In this document: piece by piece, positions 21,486 through 33,122 of the stretch
Numbering within the stretch: position 1 is the stretch's first letter
Layout of the letters: each line of letters begins with the position of its first letter
Assembly (NCBI GenBank): GCA_004431415.1
Contig: QPMI01000026.1
Span: 82,064 to 146,063, forward strand
DNA length: 64,000 bases
Direction: 5' to 3'
Source: Cyanophora paradoxa
Taxonomy: Eukaryota > Glaucocystophyceae > Cyanophorales > Cyanophoraceae
Notes under the pieces: generated by a model
What the model was told of the DNA's origin: nothing
Seen by the model: only the letters and a program-made list of their open reading frames with translations
Database searches by the model: none
Program-made: the position numbers and the translations under genes

Positions 21486-23176
21486 ATGTTTGTTGGACAT
21501 GCACTTACCAACCTGCAGCCGCGAGCGGGGGAATCTTCATCGGAGGGTCCTTCTGTCGCCCCTGCTTCGTCTTCCGTGCACATCCCTAGCGGCTTCACTC
21601 GCCGCCTCTTGCCAACACGGACCGCCGCAGGGTCAGAGCTCGACTTTAGAGGCGGCGGCTCCTGGGGGCTTGCCAAGCTTGCCCAGAACGGGGCCTTCGG
21701 ATCCTACTTCGACGGCCCTTCCGGACCCTGGCGACTGCACGGTGCTCCTCAGACATCAGACCAGAGGCTGAAACATCTCATTGGACCGCAGACCTGGCGG
21801 GTCGAAAACTGCGCCCCGCCGGACCTGCGGGGGTACACCTACGCGTCGCCGCGGCCTGATATGGGCGCTTCGGCGCCCACAGGCCGCCCGCCTTTGCCGC
21901 GCGAGGCGGTGCGCCGTGCTCAAGTGAGCCGGCCGGTCGCTTGCAGCACCCTCACCTCGCCCGGCCGCGGCGGCGCGCAGGGCGCGTCTGCTATGGAGAT
22001 AGACGACGCGCGGCAGCCGACGCAGTCCGAGGAGGGTCTCGTGCAGCTGTGCCGCGAGTGCTCTCGGGGCCAGCGCCGGACAGAGCTCCTGCAGCTCGTC
22101 GACGTGGACGCGGCCGCCCCCGGCGCCAGCACCAGCGTCAATGACGACATCCACGTCGACGAAGGCGGTCTGCGGTGGCGGTGCGCGCGGGTCCCGCTCT
22201 TCTTCTGCAAGCGGCGTCTGAGGTCTGCCGCAGGCTCGCCTGGGATAACATGCTCTACGTTTCGGAGAAGCACCCCCTGCACCTGCGTCGCGTGTTCTGC
22301 AGACTCTGCAGAACTCAAGTTGCGGAACTTCTGGTGCGAATGAACGCTTACCCCTGATAGCTATAGCTCCTCAAAAAACGTTTCGACGCAGGTTGTGGGT
22401 GGCGCAAACACCATCCGCCTCTCGCACGCCGCTCTGGTCGCGGACCCGCCGCAAGACTTGCAAGAGCCCCCGGGCCCGCAGCAGCCGCCCACGCAGTCTT
22501 CGAGTGGATCCGCTGCTGAGGTGGCGCCCGTTTGTTTTTGTAGCCTCCTGTAGAACCGAGGAACTGAATCAAATCGACAGGAGCGGCGCGCTGTTGTCGC
22601 CCCGTTGGCTAGCGATGAATCCTTGCGTCCTCCACGACCCTCGCCTGCACGTGTGAGTGCCCGGAGCGCGATTTTGAGATTGCGTTCTCAAGATTGATCG
22701 CAGGATGCGGACGTCGACATGCAAAGCGACAACGCGGAACGGGGGACTTCTGCACTGCCCCGCAAGACTCTCTTCTGCGAACGATGCCCGGAGAAGGGCC
22801 ACGAGACCGCTGTCCTGCAGGAAGTGCTCCAGGAGGACGCTGTGCCGGCCGGCCGGAGGATGTTCCGCGACCGTGAGGGAAGGCGCTGGACGTGCGCTCC
22901 GGTCCTGCGCCGCCCGCGGCCGCACTCGCGGCCTCCTTGAAAGCTGATCGTGATTTTCGCCATTAGGGAGGTCAAACCTGACCCCAAGCTGGATAGATTC
23001 ATCCAATGCCCGCAATGTTATCGTGTCTGTGCCAAGGTACGAAGGCCTCGTCATTCTTACGCCGCGGCGCAGCTGACGAGTTCCTGTAGGTCGACGTGGG
23101 GCTGGGGATAATCGAGCCATGGCGGAGCGACCAAGTAGAGCTTGCACACGTTGATGAGTTCTTGCGAAGATTCTAA
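21486..23176 (+). CDS. Zinc-ribbon-containing protein, unknown function (possibly 3' part of the upstream gene)
   Basis: A multi-exon plus-strand gene. A long exon from about 21486 (MFVGHALTNLQPRAGESSSE) is Ser/Pro-rich and likely disordered. Later exons show paired cysteines: HLRRVFCRLCRTQVAELL (~22300), TLFCERCPEKGHETAVLQ (~22770), GRRWTCAP (~22885) and FIQCPQCYRVCAK (~23010). The last exon, after an acceptor at about 23090, ends VDEFLRRF with TAA at 23174-23176. The Cys pairs suggest one or two zinc ribbons. No family is recognised. It lies convergent to the second RBR E3. Confidence 0.5.
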
Positions 23177-23502
23177 GATGTAGATTTTCATGATCATGAT
23201 CATGATCTCATGAACGTATGCATGCACATGCACCTGCATGCGCAGGCCTGAGACTGCGGCCGCCGGGCAGCCTGGCAGCAGCTGCAGACAGCATGCGCAG
23301 CGCTATAGCTAGCGCTAGTTGTACGTATACGTCTACATGCATATATAGACCGCGGGCCGGGCTCGCGCGTGACGGCATGCAGCAGTACCACGGGCCCCCG
23401 GGCTCCGGATCCGGGCCCCCGGGCCGGCTTCGGAATTCGAATTCCAAGCCCGGGGGCCCTCAGGGGCCTTGCTTTCCGAAGCTTATATAATTAAGCTTAT
23501 AA
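23177..23502. other. Intergenic, dense short palindromes
   Basis: Contains overlapping ATGATCAT and TGCATGCA blocks, then GGATCC, GGGCCC, CCCGGG and GAATTC in close succession. No gene is supported. Confidence 0.4.
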
Positions 23503-23734
23503 CTATATAATTACACTGTGACACCCGTGCTCGTGCGCTGCGGCACTGCAGCTGCAGCAGGAGCCGCAGAACTCATGATCATAATCGTGATCAGTGTACA
23601 TTATTATAATCAAATCACTTTTCGTGGGAGGGGGGGGGGGGGGCGGGGGGGGGGCGGGAGGGGAGGGGGAGAGGGGGGGGCGGGAGGAGATGTGAAGGGG
23701 GGGGGGGGTGGGGGGAGGGGGCGTTGGAAGAGAG

Positions 23735-23768
<34 letters not shown>

Positions 23769-25750
23769 GTTCCAGAGAGGGCCAGCCACCAAGCTGGAAC
23801 GGAAAGGGGCTCAGGACCACGTAGGGTGCCCGCAGGGAAAGGTGTGGTTCGGGGCAGGGCCTGGGGCTACAGTCAGGGTCGATCGCGAGAGCGATCGCGA
23901 GGGGCGGAGCAGCGGGAGCAGCACCGCCGCAGATCCAGCAGAGCTGGTACCCGCATTGGCAGGTGATGCAGTTACAGCCGCCGTTCTTCGTCACGCCGTG
24001 CCCGCAGCGGCCACAGACCTGCAGAAAAAAAGTCACGACACAGAGAGAAGGGTTAACGGTTATCGCACCCTGCAGCTCTGACGAATCAAGGCCGCGGTTC
24101 TGCAGCGACGAGCTGGAATCAAAGAGCAGCTTTGACGGCGAACTTCGCAGAGTACAAAGGGGGCGCACGCGTCCTCGCCCTCCTTGCCGTTCTCGCGCTT
24201 CCACCGTTGGAACTGCTCGCAGTTCATGTCTGCGTGCCACTGCGGCGGCCGCTAAGCGCCAAGGCCGCTAGCCTCGCCAGCTCGGATCGGAGCAGCAGGC
24301 ACCTGGCATTGGCATTGCTGGCACCAGGCGTAGCCGCACTCGGGGAACGGGCAATGGATCATGGCGATGTTGGGGTCGATCTGCAGCATGCGGGTCAGGG
24401 GGGGTGTACACGACTCGCTTCGCTGGGCTCTTTCTTTCCACTCGCCTCGCAGAAGCCCTTGCACCCGGGGCGGCGGCACTGCCTGCGCGGGACTCGGCAC
24501 CGCGCGGGAAAGGGGCGGGGGAGGTGGCGAAAGGGGGAGGGGGGGTACCAGGCGCGCTCCCCGACCAGCTCTCTGAACTTGTCGATGTTGATAGCGTGGA
24601 CCGCCTCGGCCATTTCGCCCCCCGTCGCGTTCTGCGGGCGCGCGCGCGTGAGAGCGCGCAGGAGGAGGAGAGCGGCCGCGGGCTCGGCACCTCGAGATCG
24701 ACCGTGCTCCAGCGGCCGGGGCAGCCGTCGGTGGAGGGGCACTGCGAGAGGGGAAGTCAGCGAGGCTCGACGGGCGTGGACAGGAGAAGGGGGGCGGAGG
24801 CGGGCGGAGCAGTGGAGGGGGGGGGGGGGGGGAGGTTCGGGAAAATGGCCCTATAGCTAGCCCCAAGCGCTCTGCACCTTCGGCTCGAGATGCCGCGCGC
24901 CTATTTCTGCCTTCGCGTATCTTTCGGCGCACTTCCAGTGGAACTGGTGGGCGCAGCAGCCCGCCTGCGGCGGCAGTGAGCGGCTGCGGGGAGAGAGGTC
25001 AGGCGCGCTCGCCTGGAACATCAGGTCCTCGGCGACGCGATCTGTACACATGGAACACTCCTGCACTTCGAACTGCTCCGCTGCGCCCGGGCATTGGGCA
25101 TCGCTGCGCTACTGCGCCCAGGCGGCGAACCGCAGATCCGGTCCGCCTCCACTTGTCGTTCGCGCTCCCGCTCGAGCCGCTGCGCCTCGCGGGCCGCCTG
25201 CTGCCGGGCCGCCTCCTCCTGCTCCGCCCGCCGCTGCGCCTCCCACGCCGCCTGCTGCCGGGCCGCCTCGTCGCGCTCCCGCGCCATCCGCTGCTCTTCT
25301 TGGTGGCGCCGGAGCGCTTCCTCCTGGCGCTGCTGGATAAGCAGCCGCCGCTGCTCTTCGACCGCACGCTGATCTGCGCCTAGGCGATCAAAGGGCCGCG
25401 GTGTGCCCTGATCATGGGCCGCCCTCCGCCCGCCCAGCGCGCACCCCGCTGATCGCGCTGGGCGCGCTTGTGCTCCAGATCGATGCGGAGCTTTTCGATG
25501 CGCTCCTTTTCCTCCTGAACTCGCCGCCGCAGTCTGAAGAGCTCGCGAGTCGCGGGGTCGTCTGGGCGCCAGCGCAGCAGGTTCTCGCTGACGCCCAGCT
25601 CGAACACCATCTGAAGGTCCTCCAGCTGTCGCAGATTAAGCAAGTCCACTACAGCTGGAGGTTGGTTCTGCGGGCGCTCACCTGCCGCTCTTCAATGAGG
25701 GCCTTCAGGCGCTTCTCGTGTACAGAAGCATCTGGTGCGGCGTAGGACAT
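23503..25750 (-). CDS. Second RBR-type E3 ubiquitin ligase, coiled coil plus RING-IBR-RING2
   Basis: Start MSYAAPDASVHEKRLKALIE at 25750. A helical exon (NLRQLEDLQMVFELGVSENL, 25645-25440) leads to a coiled coil (RERDEAARQQAAWEAQRRAE, ~25280-25150). RING1 begins CSMCTDRVAEDLMFQ (~25055) and continues CCAHQFHWKCAERY after an intron that starts GC (a GC-AG intron). IBR-like cysteines appear in IHCPFPECGYAWCQQCQCQ (~24340). RING2 is CGRCGHGVTKNGGCNCITCQ followed by CGYQLCWICGG (~24020-23930); the Cys of NGGC is the expected catalytic residue. The C-terminus runs into a proline-coding G/C tract and its end (23503) is uncertain. The coiled-coil exon is nearly identical in DNA to one in the gene at 10381. 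Confidence 0.75.
23626..23766. repeat. G-rich low-complexity tract
   Basis: Long G-runs interrupted by A and C. It is probably intronic or downstream of the second RBR gene and G-quadruplex-prone. Confidence 0.75.
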
Positions 25751-27235
25751 TACTGACAGGCAGATGCGGAACTGCCGATCCTGGCCGGGGCCGGGCTGCC
25801 TCGAAGTCCGGAGTGACTGTACCCCCAAAGTGAAGTCCGTGACTGTCCGTCGTAGTCCGAAGCGCCGAGGCGGCAAGGAGGCTCCCTTCCCCACTTCGAG
25901 AACGTGAGGCAGCGCGATCTCTCGCGATTTCTCACATCAAGATCTGCTGGACAGCTTTCGAAGCGACTGCTACCGGTACTTGACAGTTCCCACAGTTCGC
26001 GGTGCTTGACCCACTTTTTCGCCAAGAGATGCTCATCTATCGGCTGACTGTGTGCGCGCGCCCACAGCCTTCAGCTGGGAACTCGCCCCGCTTGCTCTCC
26101 TTTCCCGCGGTCCGATCGCTTGCAGTCGCGCTTCGACGATCATAGAGTCACGTTTCCTTGCTTCATGGATCTTGGAAAGGGGCGCTTGCCGCGATGCGAC
26201 AGCCGGCACCGTCGCGCGGCTCGCTCGACCGACTGGCGCGGCGGGGGCGCCCGTCGGGCGCCGGCGGGGTTGGTGAAGTCTTTGGCAGTGCATTGATGCG
26301 TAATTCGGCAGGCTGGCACGACCTCGGCCGACCGACCCCCGCCCCGCGGCTCGCGTACCCCTCCCCGGACCCCGCCGACCCCACAGCTGGATTCCCCGGG
26401 GTCGAAAACCCCTGAATCAAGTTCAACGGGTCCGTGGGGCGAAGGTCGGTTCCTCCCCACAGCCCCCACCCCCCTTTCCCCCCCCCCCCCCCCCCCCCCT
26501 CCGCGCCGTTCTCTTTTTCCGGAGCTGCCTCGGCAAGGTGGTATCATGGGGAGGGGTGCGGTGGCGGCGCTGCGTTGCCATACGGCGCTAACTGCCTACT
26601 TGTCAATCAGGGAGGAGGGAAGACAGGATAGGATCCTTGTGCTGGGAGCTCGCGACGTTGACATGGCGGGCCCCCCAGCAGCGAGCTGCCTCGCTCGGGT
26701 GTGTGGCCCTTTTTCGGGTGTGGCCCAATGTCGTCGAGTCCTGCCGCCCCGCCCTTCAGGTTCCCGGCGCGTGAGCGACGGGAAGGCCCGCGTTCTTCTG
26801 CGCAGGGCCCGCCCCGCCTCAGCTACCTGCGGCGAGCGCTGCTCGGCCCGCCCGCGCCCGGCATCGCGTCGTCGCGATTGAATGTCGGTCCGCGAACCCC
26901 ACTGGCCACCCTCGCCTGTACCCTGACACGAAAACAGGTTCGGAGGGGCCTGCAAGGGGCTCCGCGATCGCGAGCTGGTCCGCCCCGAGTCCGCCGCCGC
27001 GTGCCGGCCGGCCGACCGACTGATATCGATCATGAGCCGATTTGGCCCCGGCCCGCATCTGTACGGTCACAGACTGTACCCTTGAGCTTGTCAATATATT
27101 AATTGCAATTGGTTCATGCACAGTACATCATGAGCTTTCATAAACCATTAAACCATTCATCTCTCTGATACCAACTTATACTTAGACCTACATCCAAAAA
27201 AAGTGCTATGTGCTTGAAAATTCGGGAATTCGGGA
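25751..27235. other. Long non-coding stretch, no gene recognised
   Basis: Open frames here are short, Arg/Pro/Ala-rich and mutually overlapping. A poly-C tract lies near 26478-26500. From about 27080 to 27240 the DNA becomes AT-rich and leads into the 3' end of the gene at 27236. It likely includes the promoter of the second RBR gene near 25751. Confidence 0.4.
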
Positions 27236-29808
27236 TCAATTCTGATGGAACGTGTTACCGTTCACAACGCAGGCGCTGCCTGGCAGAACATTGACGCCGC
27301 CGCAGCTTGCATACAACGGGTTCGAGATGCGTTCGAGCATGTTCTCCTTCACAGTTCCCTTGCCTTGCTCTGCCACGCAGATCCCAAACCGCTGGTCGTG
27401 GATCCTGCGGGGAGCCGGCGCGGGGCTGACGTTAATGTTAGAGGAAGAGGCATGAAAGGGCCGCCAGGCACCGGTTGCCTTGTATGACGGGGTCCGCGCC
27501 GCCAACAGTGAGGAAGCCCAGCCCCACGTTGCCGTAAATATCGTTGCCCTCCGCCATGCCACACGCCTGCCGTTCGAAGCGGAAGGCCACCCCGCCGCAG
27601 TCGTGTACTACGTTCCCTGCGCCGCGCAAATTGTCCGAGGTTGGTAACCGACGCAAAATGTCCTTATACACGGAGCAGAGCTGAAAGCCAATCACGCACG
27701 GCGCAGCGTCGGGGCTGTCCCCTCATCGCGGACGTAGATGCCGATCGCCGAGCTGGAGACGTCGCAGTCCTCCACCACCGCCCGGCTTCTGGCGTGGATT
27801 TCTACAGCACACTTGTCCCCAATGCTACGGATCGTGATGCCGCTCACGCTCGGCATTGCGGAGCCCGCGAAGGACAGAGTAGTTCCACGGCCCCATTCAA
27901 GGACGGCATCCCGCGACCCGACGATGCGCACATCCTTGGTGAGCAAAACCTGCTCCCGGTGCCTGCACCGAGCACAGGCGTTAGGAAGCGAGAACCAGAC
28001 TATATCGCACAAGAGGCACGCACAAGCCCGGCGCGAGTCGGATCGTCTGACCTATGGCGGCAAGCCTCACAGCATTCATGATGCTCTCGCCTCGTTGCAC
28101 CTGAACCTCCACAGCACTGTCTGCAGCTGTCTGCTTGCACCGCCACTAAGAATGGCCCAGCGATTATGCAGCATGTGGATTGACGCACGTCGGAGCTCGC
28201 GGCCACCTCTGCACAGAGCCGCATCGCTTCGAGTTGCGACGACAGGTCCTCCGCTTGCTGCTCCAGCGTGCCTGAGCCCGCGAACGCTCAGCAAATTGTG
28301 GCCGTCCCGGGCGCGTGGGCCGCACCCTTCTCGCGCGCGAACCGCGCCACGAGGTCGTCTCTCTCCTGGGAAAGGTCAGCATTCTTCTGAGCGAGGTCTG
28401 CCTTCTCTCCAGCAAGTTCGTCCTTCTCTCGTTGGGCCGCCGCCAGCTGCGTCTCGGCCGCCTCTGCATGGAGCCACATCACTTCGAGTTGCGACGACAG
28501 GTCCTCCGCTTGCTGCTCCAGCGTGCCTGAGCCCGCGAACGCTCAGCCAATTGTGGCCGTCCCGGGCGCGTGGGCCGCACCCTTCTCGCGCGCGAACCGC
28601 GCCACGAGGTCGTCTCTCTCCTGGGAAAGGTCAGCATTCTTCTGAGCGAGGTCTGCCTTCTCTCCAGCAAGTTCGTCCTTCTCTCGTTGGGCCGCCGCCA
28701 GCCGCGTCTCGGCCGCCTCTGCACGGAGCCGCATCGCTTCGAGTTGCGACGACAGGTCCTCCGCTTGCTGCTCCAGCGTGCCTGAGCCCGCGAACGCTCA
28801 GCAAATTGTGGCCGTCCCGGGCGCGTGGGCCGCACCCTTCTCGCGCGCGAACCGCGCCACGAGGTCGTCTCTCTCCTGGGAAAGGTCAGCATTCTTCTGA
28901 GCGAGGTCTGCCTTCTCTCCAGCAAGTTCGTCCTTCTCTAGGGCAAGTCGCGCGAAGAGATCCCGCAGGCAGAGCCCTGTCCAAGGTCACGCGATCCGCG
29001 CGGTGGGCTCGGGGCAGAGAGCCGGGAAGTGCAGTACCGAGGTGCGCCTCTCGATCCAAAATGGAGAGTTGTGCAGTGCAGCCGACATCAGCGTTGAGGC
29101 ACGGTCGCTGGCACACTGCCTCGTGCGCCTGCACAGGACGGGCCGGGGTGGGTCGAGGGAAGAGGCGCAGGGAGAGGCGAGAGCGCGCACCTCCAGCTCG
29201 ACGATGCATACACGCGCCCCGCAGCAGCGGCAAACGCCCCACCCCTCCGGGCAGCGCTCCACGTGGGCCGCGAAGGTGCCCACATTGCCCCGCCACTTGC
29301 AGCCGCGCTCCAGGAACCGGCAGCTGCATTCGCGGCATCAGAACGAGAGCGATCTGCTTGTAAATCTGCCCGAAAGACACGCACTGCACTCTCAGATCGC
29401 TGATTTGGCGGCTGACGAACGGCGCGGGCCGGAAGCGCTCGCGGTCAACGACCTCACGGTCGACGGGGCACCAAAGGCTCTCCTTCATGTACTCGTACTG
29501 AAAAGGGTAGCCCTTGCCTTCTGCCATCCTCTCCGCACACGCCCGGCAGAGTGCGTGGTCGTTCGAACACCCAAGCAGCGTCTGAGCACGCGCAGCAATT
29601 GCAACGTCGAAACCAGCGAGCATGGCGGCCCAGGCCAACAAGGGCGCACCGGCTCACGCATGACGAGTAAACAAATGGAGCATACGAGCTCGAGCCCGCT
29701 CGCCTTCGCCTCCTCGCCAGGCTCGAAGAACTCCGATGGCCACCCGCCCTGCCCGATGGCCATGGCGTTGCAGTTGCAATTGATATGAGCAGCCATTCCG
29801 ACGGTCAA
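27236..29808 (-). CDS. RING / TRAF-zinc-finger / coiled-coil / beta-helix protein, putative E3
   Basis: Domains in order on the minus strand: RING (CSICLLVMREP ~29690, then CSNDHALCRACAER ~29560 and WCPVDRE ~29465), which would bind an E2. TRAF-type zinc finger (CRFLERGCKWRGNVGTFAAH ~29320, then VERCPEGWGVCRCC). A coiled coil (LEKDELAGEKADLAQKNADL) repeated in tandem exons (28203-28938). From about 28110 a parallel beta-helix with the typical entry GESIMNAVRLAAIGQTIRLA and repeats such as GITIRSIGDKCAVEIHARSR and NDIYGNVGLGF; it ends at TGA 27236. Beta-helix plus ubiquitin ligase recalls FBXO11-type and NosD-like CASH domains. The start is 29808 or the next Met at 29796. The combination is unusual; substrate unknown. 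Confidence 0.7.
28203..28938 (-). repeat. Tandem 255-bp exon-plus-intron repeat (about three units)
   Basis: The same sequence recurs at exact 255-bp steps (markers at 28301, 28556 and 28811). Each unit is one coiled-coil exon (about 200 nt) plus one short intron (~55 nt). The exon preserves frame in each unit, so the coiled coil grew by duplication of an exon together with its intron. Confidence 0.9.
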
Positions 29809-30240
29809 GCCCGGGCGGCTGAAGGCGACATGCAGCTGTCAAAATCGCTCAGGCCTAAGCAGCGCGGCAGATCTAGACAGCTGCAGGGATACCTGCAATC
29901 CGGCGCCCTCCTCTGGTCCGGCCTCCCCGGAGCGCGTTGGCCAGCAGCTCTAGATCTGTTCTCAGATCTAGAGTCTCTGGTTCGGCGCTGGAGCGCTCTA
30001 TACCCCGCCTGCGTCGACGTCGGCCCCCCCCCCCCCCCCCCCCTCCCCCCCCCGCCCCATATGCGCATGCATGGCCAAATATGCTAAGACGCTATATATT
30101 TTGCTGAATTTGAATCAACTCATCAGTGACTCATACGGTACCGGTCATGGTACCGTATCTAAGCCTGCTTCAACCCCAGCCGGAAGATGATCGATTCTAG
30201 CTGCACTAGAATACTGATCCTGCGGCTGTGCTGCAGCTGC
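29809..30240. other. Intergenic region
   Basis: Includes several AGATCT/CAGCTG palindromes, a poly-C run at about 30025-30045, and AT-rich DNA near 30070-30120. It holds the 5' end of the RING/beta-helix gene. No gene seen. Confidence 0.35.
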
Positions 30241-33122
30241 CTACAAGTCCAGGTCGTCGTCGTCATCATCCATCGCGGGGGCCGCCACCTTCTTCTTCGA
30301 CTTCTTCCCCCCCGCCCCCGCCGCGGCGGCGGCGGCGCCTCCGCCGCCGCCCCCGCCCCCGCCGCCCTTCATCAGCGCCTTCATCTTCGCGATCGACGCC
30401 GCGGTCGCCGCGGCGTCCTCCTCCTCGTCTTCGCCCTCTCCCTCGCCCTCCTCGTCGTCGTCCTCGTCGTCCTCGTCTTCGTCGTCCGAGTCGCCCTTGC
30501 GGCCCCTCCGCTTGCCGGCCTTCTTCTTGCCTCCGGCGCCCTCCTCCTCCTCCTCGTCCTCCTCCTCCTCCTCCTCGTCCTCGTCCTCGTCCATCCCGTC
30601 GGGCACGTCCTCATCCTCGTCCTCGTCCTCCTCGGAGCTCTCGCTCTCCTCCTCTTCCTGCAGCAGGTCGTCCCCTGCGCCGCGCCGTCAGATTTGATCC
30701 CAGAGATATCAAGATACCCAACGGTTTCGAACCTTCGGTGAAGGTGACGAGGGGCCGGAGGGGCCGCGCGGCGCGCCGCGCGGCGTCGCCGACGCGCTGC
30801 CGGTCGATCTGGGCGAGCAGAAGGTCGAACTTGCCCTGCAGCTTCAGGAGACGCTTGAAGGAGGCTACGCGCGCGTCCACTGTCTGGTACAGGCCGGCCA
30901 GGCTCTCGCTGAGGCCGGGTACGGTGACCAGGTACCTGCCGGAGCCAGATCAAATTCGAGTTCGAATTCAAATTCGAATTTGAACCGCGGATCAAATCCG
31001 CGCACGAGGTGTGGAGCTGGAGGACGGCGCGGATCCAGACCGCCAGCGAGGCCGCCCGCGTGGGCCGCTGCGGGCGCGTGCTTAGCTAACTTTCTTCGCG
31101 CGGGAAGTGGGGAGGGTACACACCGCCTCGAACTTGGCCACGACGCGCTTCAGGAACGGCAGCACCGACGACGTCGGCAGCCGCGAGACCGTCGTCTGCG
31201 CGTACCACACACGTCAGGGGGTACAAAGCCGGGAGGGGGGTACGCGATGTGACTCGCCTGGATGACGCGCTCGTTGGTGACACGGAGGCACTGTTCCAGG
31301 AGGGTACCGTCGCCCGACTGGAGGGCCTGGACCAGCAGCGGCTGCAGCGAGTCGGCCCGCGGGGGCGCCCGCTCGGCCTTGGCGGCCCCGGCCTTGCCGC
31401 CGGCCTCGCCCTCCAGACCCAGAGCCGCGACCCGATCCTCGAGCGTCTCCTCCTCGTCCTCCTCGTCCTCGGCTACGATTCCGTCCGCCGGCGCCGGCGC
31501 CTCCTCCTCCTCCTCCTCCTCGGCCGCCCCGCCCCGCTCCTTGCGCTTCTTCTTGCTCTTCTTGTCGGCCTTGGCGCCGGCGGCGCCGCCGTCCTCGCTG
31601 GTGTCCATAGCGGCGAGGCCCGACTGGAGGCCGGCGGCAGCCATACCCGGCAGCTTCGTGTCTGCTGGGCCCAGCGTCCGCACGCGCCCGTCGCCCGCCG
31701 CCCCCGCCCCCGCCGCCGCCGCTGCTTGCTGGGGGAGCAAGAGGCCCCCGCCCTCGCCGGCCGCCGCCTCCAGCTTGACCCGCCGCTTGGGCGCGCCGCT
31801 CGCCTCGTCGACGTACGCCACGCGCTGGATGACGGGCCGCAGGGCCGATCCCCGCACGACCACGACGGCGCCGCCGGCGCCCTCCGCCTCCGCCGCGAAG
31901 TGCGCCCCGAGGACTTCCTCGCCCGCCGGCGGCTTGATCACGCAGTCGGGCTTGCGCGCCGCGCCGGGCGCGCCCTCCGCCGCCGCCGCCGACGCGCCGC
32001 GCGCGTCGTAGCGGTAGACGTTGACGCTGCCCGACGCGGAGACGGCCAGGAAGTCGTAGAGCTCCGAGCCGTCCCGCTGCCTCCGGAAGTCCAGAGACAC
32101 GGCGGAGCCGTCGAGCGTGAACGCTGCGCAGCGGCCGGGTCAGGGCGGAGCCTCGGAGGCGGGCCGGGCGCGGGCGGCGGGCGGGAGAACGGACCCTGGA
32201 GGGCGCTGGGGTTGGAGGCGGGGCCGGCCGCGTCCCAGAGCGACACGAATCGCTCCTCGGCGACCGAGCAGGAGGCGAAGAAGCGCCCGTCGCTCGAGGG
32301 GCAGAGCGCCGTGACGGGCTGCGCGTGCCCCGCGAAGCGCCGCGCCGCCTCCCGATCCGAGAGCCGGACCTGCTTGATCGTCGACGAGGCGACGATCACC
32401 TCCTCCTCGTCCGGCGGGCACAGCGCCAGCCGCTTGAGCGCGTGCTTCGCGCCCTGGAACTTGCTGCGCGAGCGGGGCGGCCCCGCCCCGCGAGTCAGCT
32501 CAAGATATCGCGCGCGCGAGCGAAGCGAGCGCCGAGAGGGCGCACCCGACCGCCGCGCCCGTGAGCAGGTCCCACTCGATGACATGCTTGTCGTCGGAGC
32601 AAGAGTAGAGGCGCGTCCCGGCTGCGTTGAAGCAGAGATCGTTGACCCGCCGCGTGTGCCCGTCCGGCCCCACGCCCGTCCCCTCCTTGTTCGCGCCCAG
32701 GCGCCTCGCCACCTCCCCGCGCGCCAGGTCCCAGATGACGATGAAGCCGATCTCAGTGCCCAGCGCAAGCACCGAAGACTGCGACCGCGCCGGGCGCTTC
32801 CCCTTCTTCTTCGGCGCTCCCTGCGAGTGCGTACACCGCACCGAGTGCGTCAGCGGGCAGCGCGAGGTGCTGATCGCGACCCGCCCTCGCTCGGTCGCGG
32901 CTAGCCGGCTGGCGCGGGGCGACCCCTGCGTGATCCCGGCGGACTCACCTCGGCGCCTGGCGGTGCCCACGCGACGCATGTGTACTTCACGACAAGGTGG
33001 GACGGTTCCGCGTATTCGCCGCGGAGGCTGCCGGAGCTGCAGTCCCACACTCGGATGCGCGAATCCGCCGAGACCAGCGCGAAGCTGGTCGCGCTCGCGT
33101 CGAAGGCGGAGCAGGCCGCCAT
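30241..33122 (-). CDS. WDR43: WD40 / Utp12-domain nucleolar protein, WDR43 (UTP5)-like
   Basis: WDR43/Utp5 is part of the t-UTP complex that starts 18S pre-rRNA processing in the nucleolus. ATG at 33122 gives MAACSAFDASATSFALVSAD, then DSRIRVWDCSSG, the first WD repeat. Further WD blades: GFIVIWDLARGEVARR (~32750), LYSCSDDKHVIEWDLL (~32600), VSLWDAAGP (~32240) and SASGSVNVYRYDARG (~32030). An acidic/basic linker with a KKSKKKRKER stretch follows. The Utp12 domain reads LQPLLVQALQSGDGTLLEQC (~31330), SRLPTSSVLPFLKRVVAKFE, and RVASFKRLLKLQGKFDLLLA (~30850). The tail is very acidic (long Glu/Asp runs, 30600-30420) and ends in six Asp then LDL at 30241. One intron near 31250 starts with GC. The assignment fits WDR43 better than other Utp12 proteins because of its size and acidic tail. 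Confidence 0.8.

Noticed and set aside
20785-21771. Single long proline-rich frame crossing the C-rich tract
   Set aside because: The frame is open only because the tract is C/T homopolymer-like; the real exons on either side lie in other frames.
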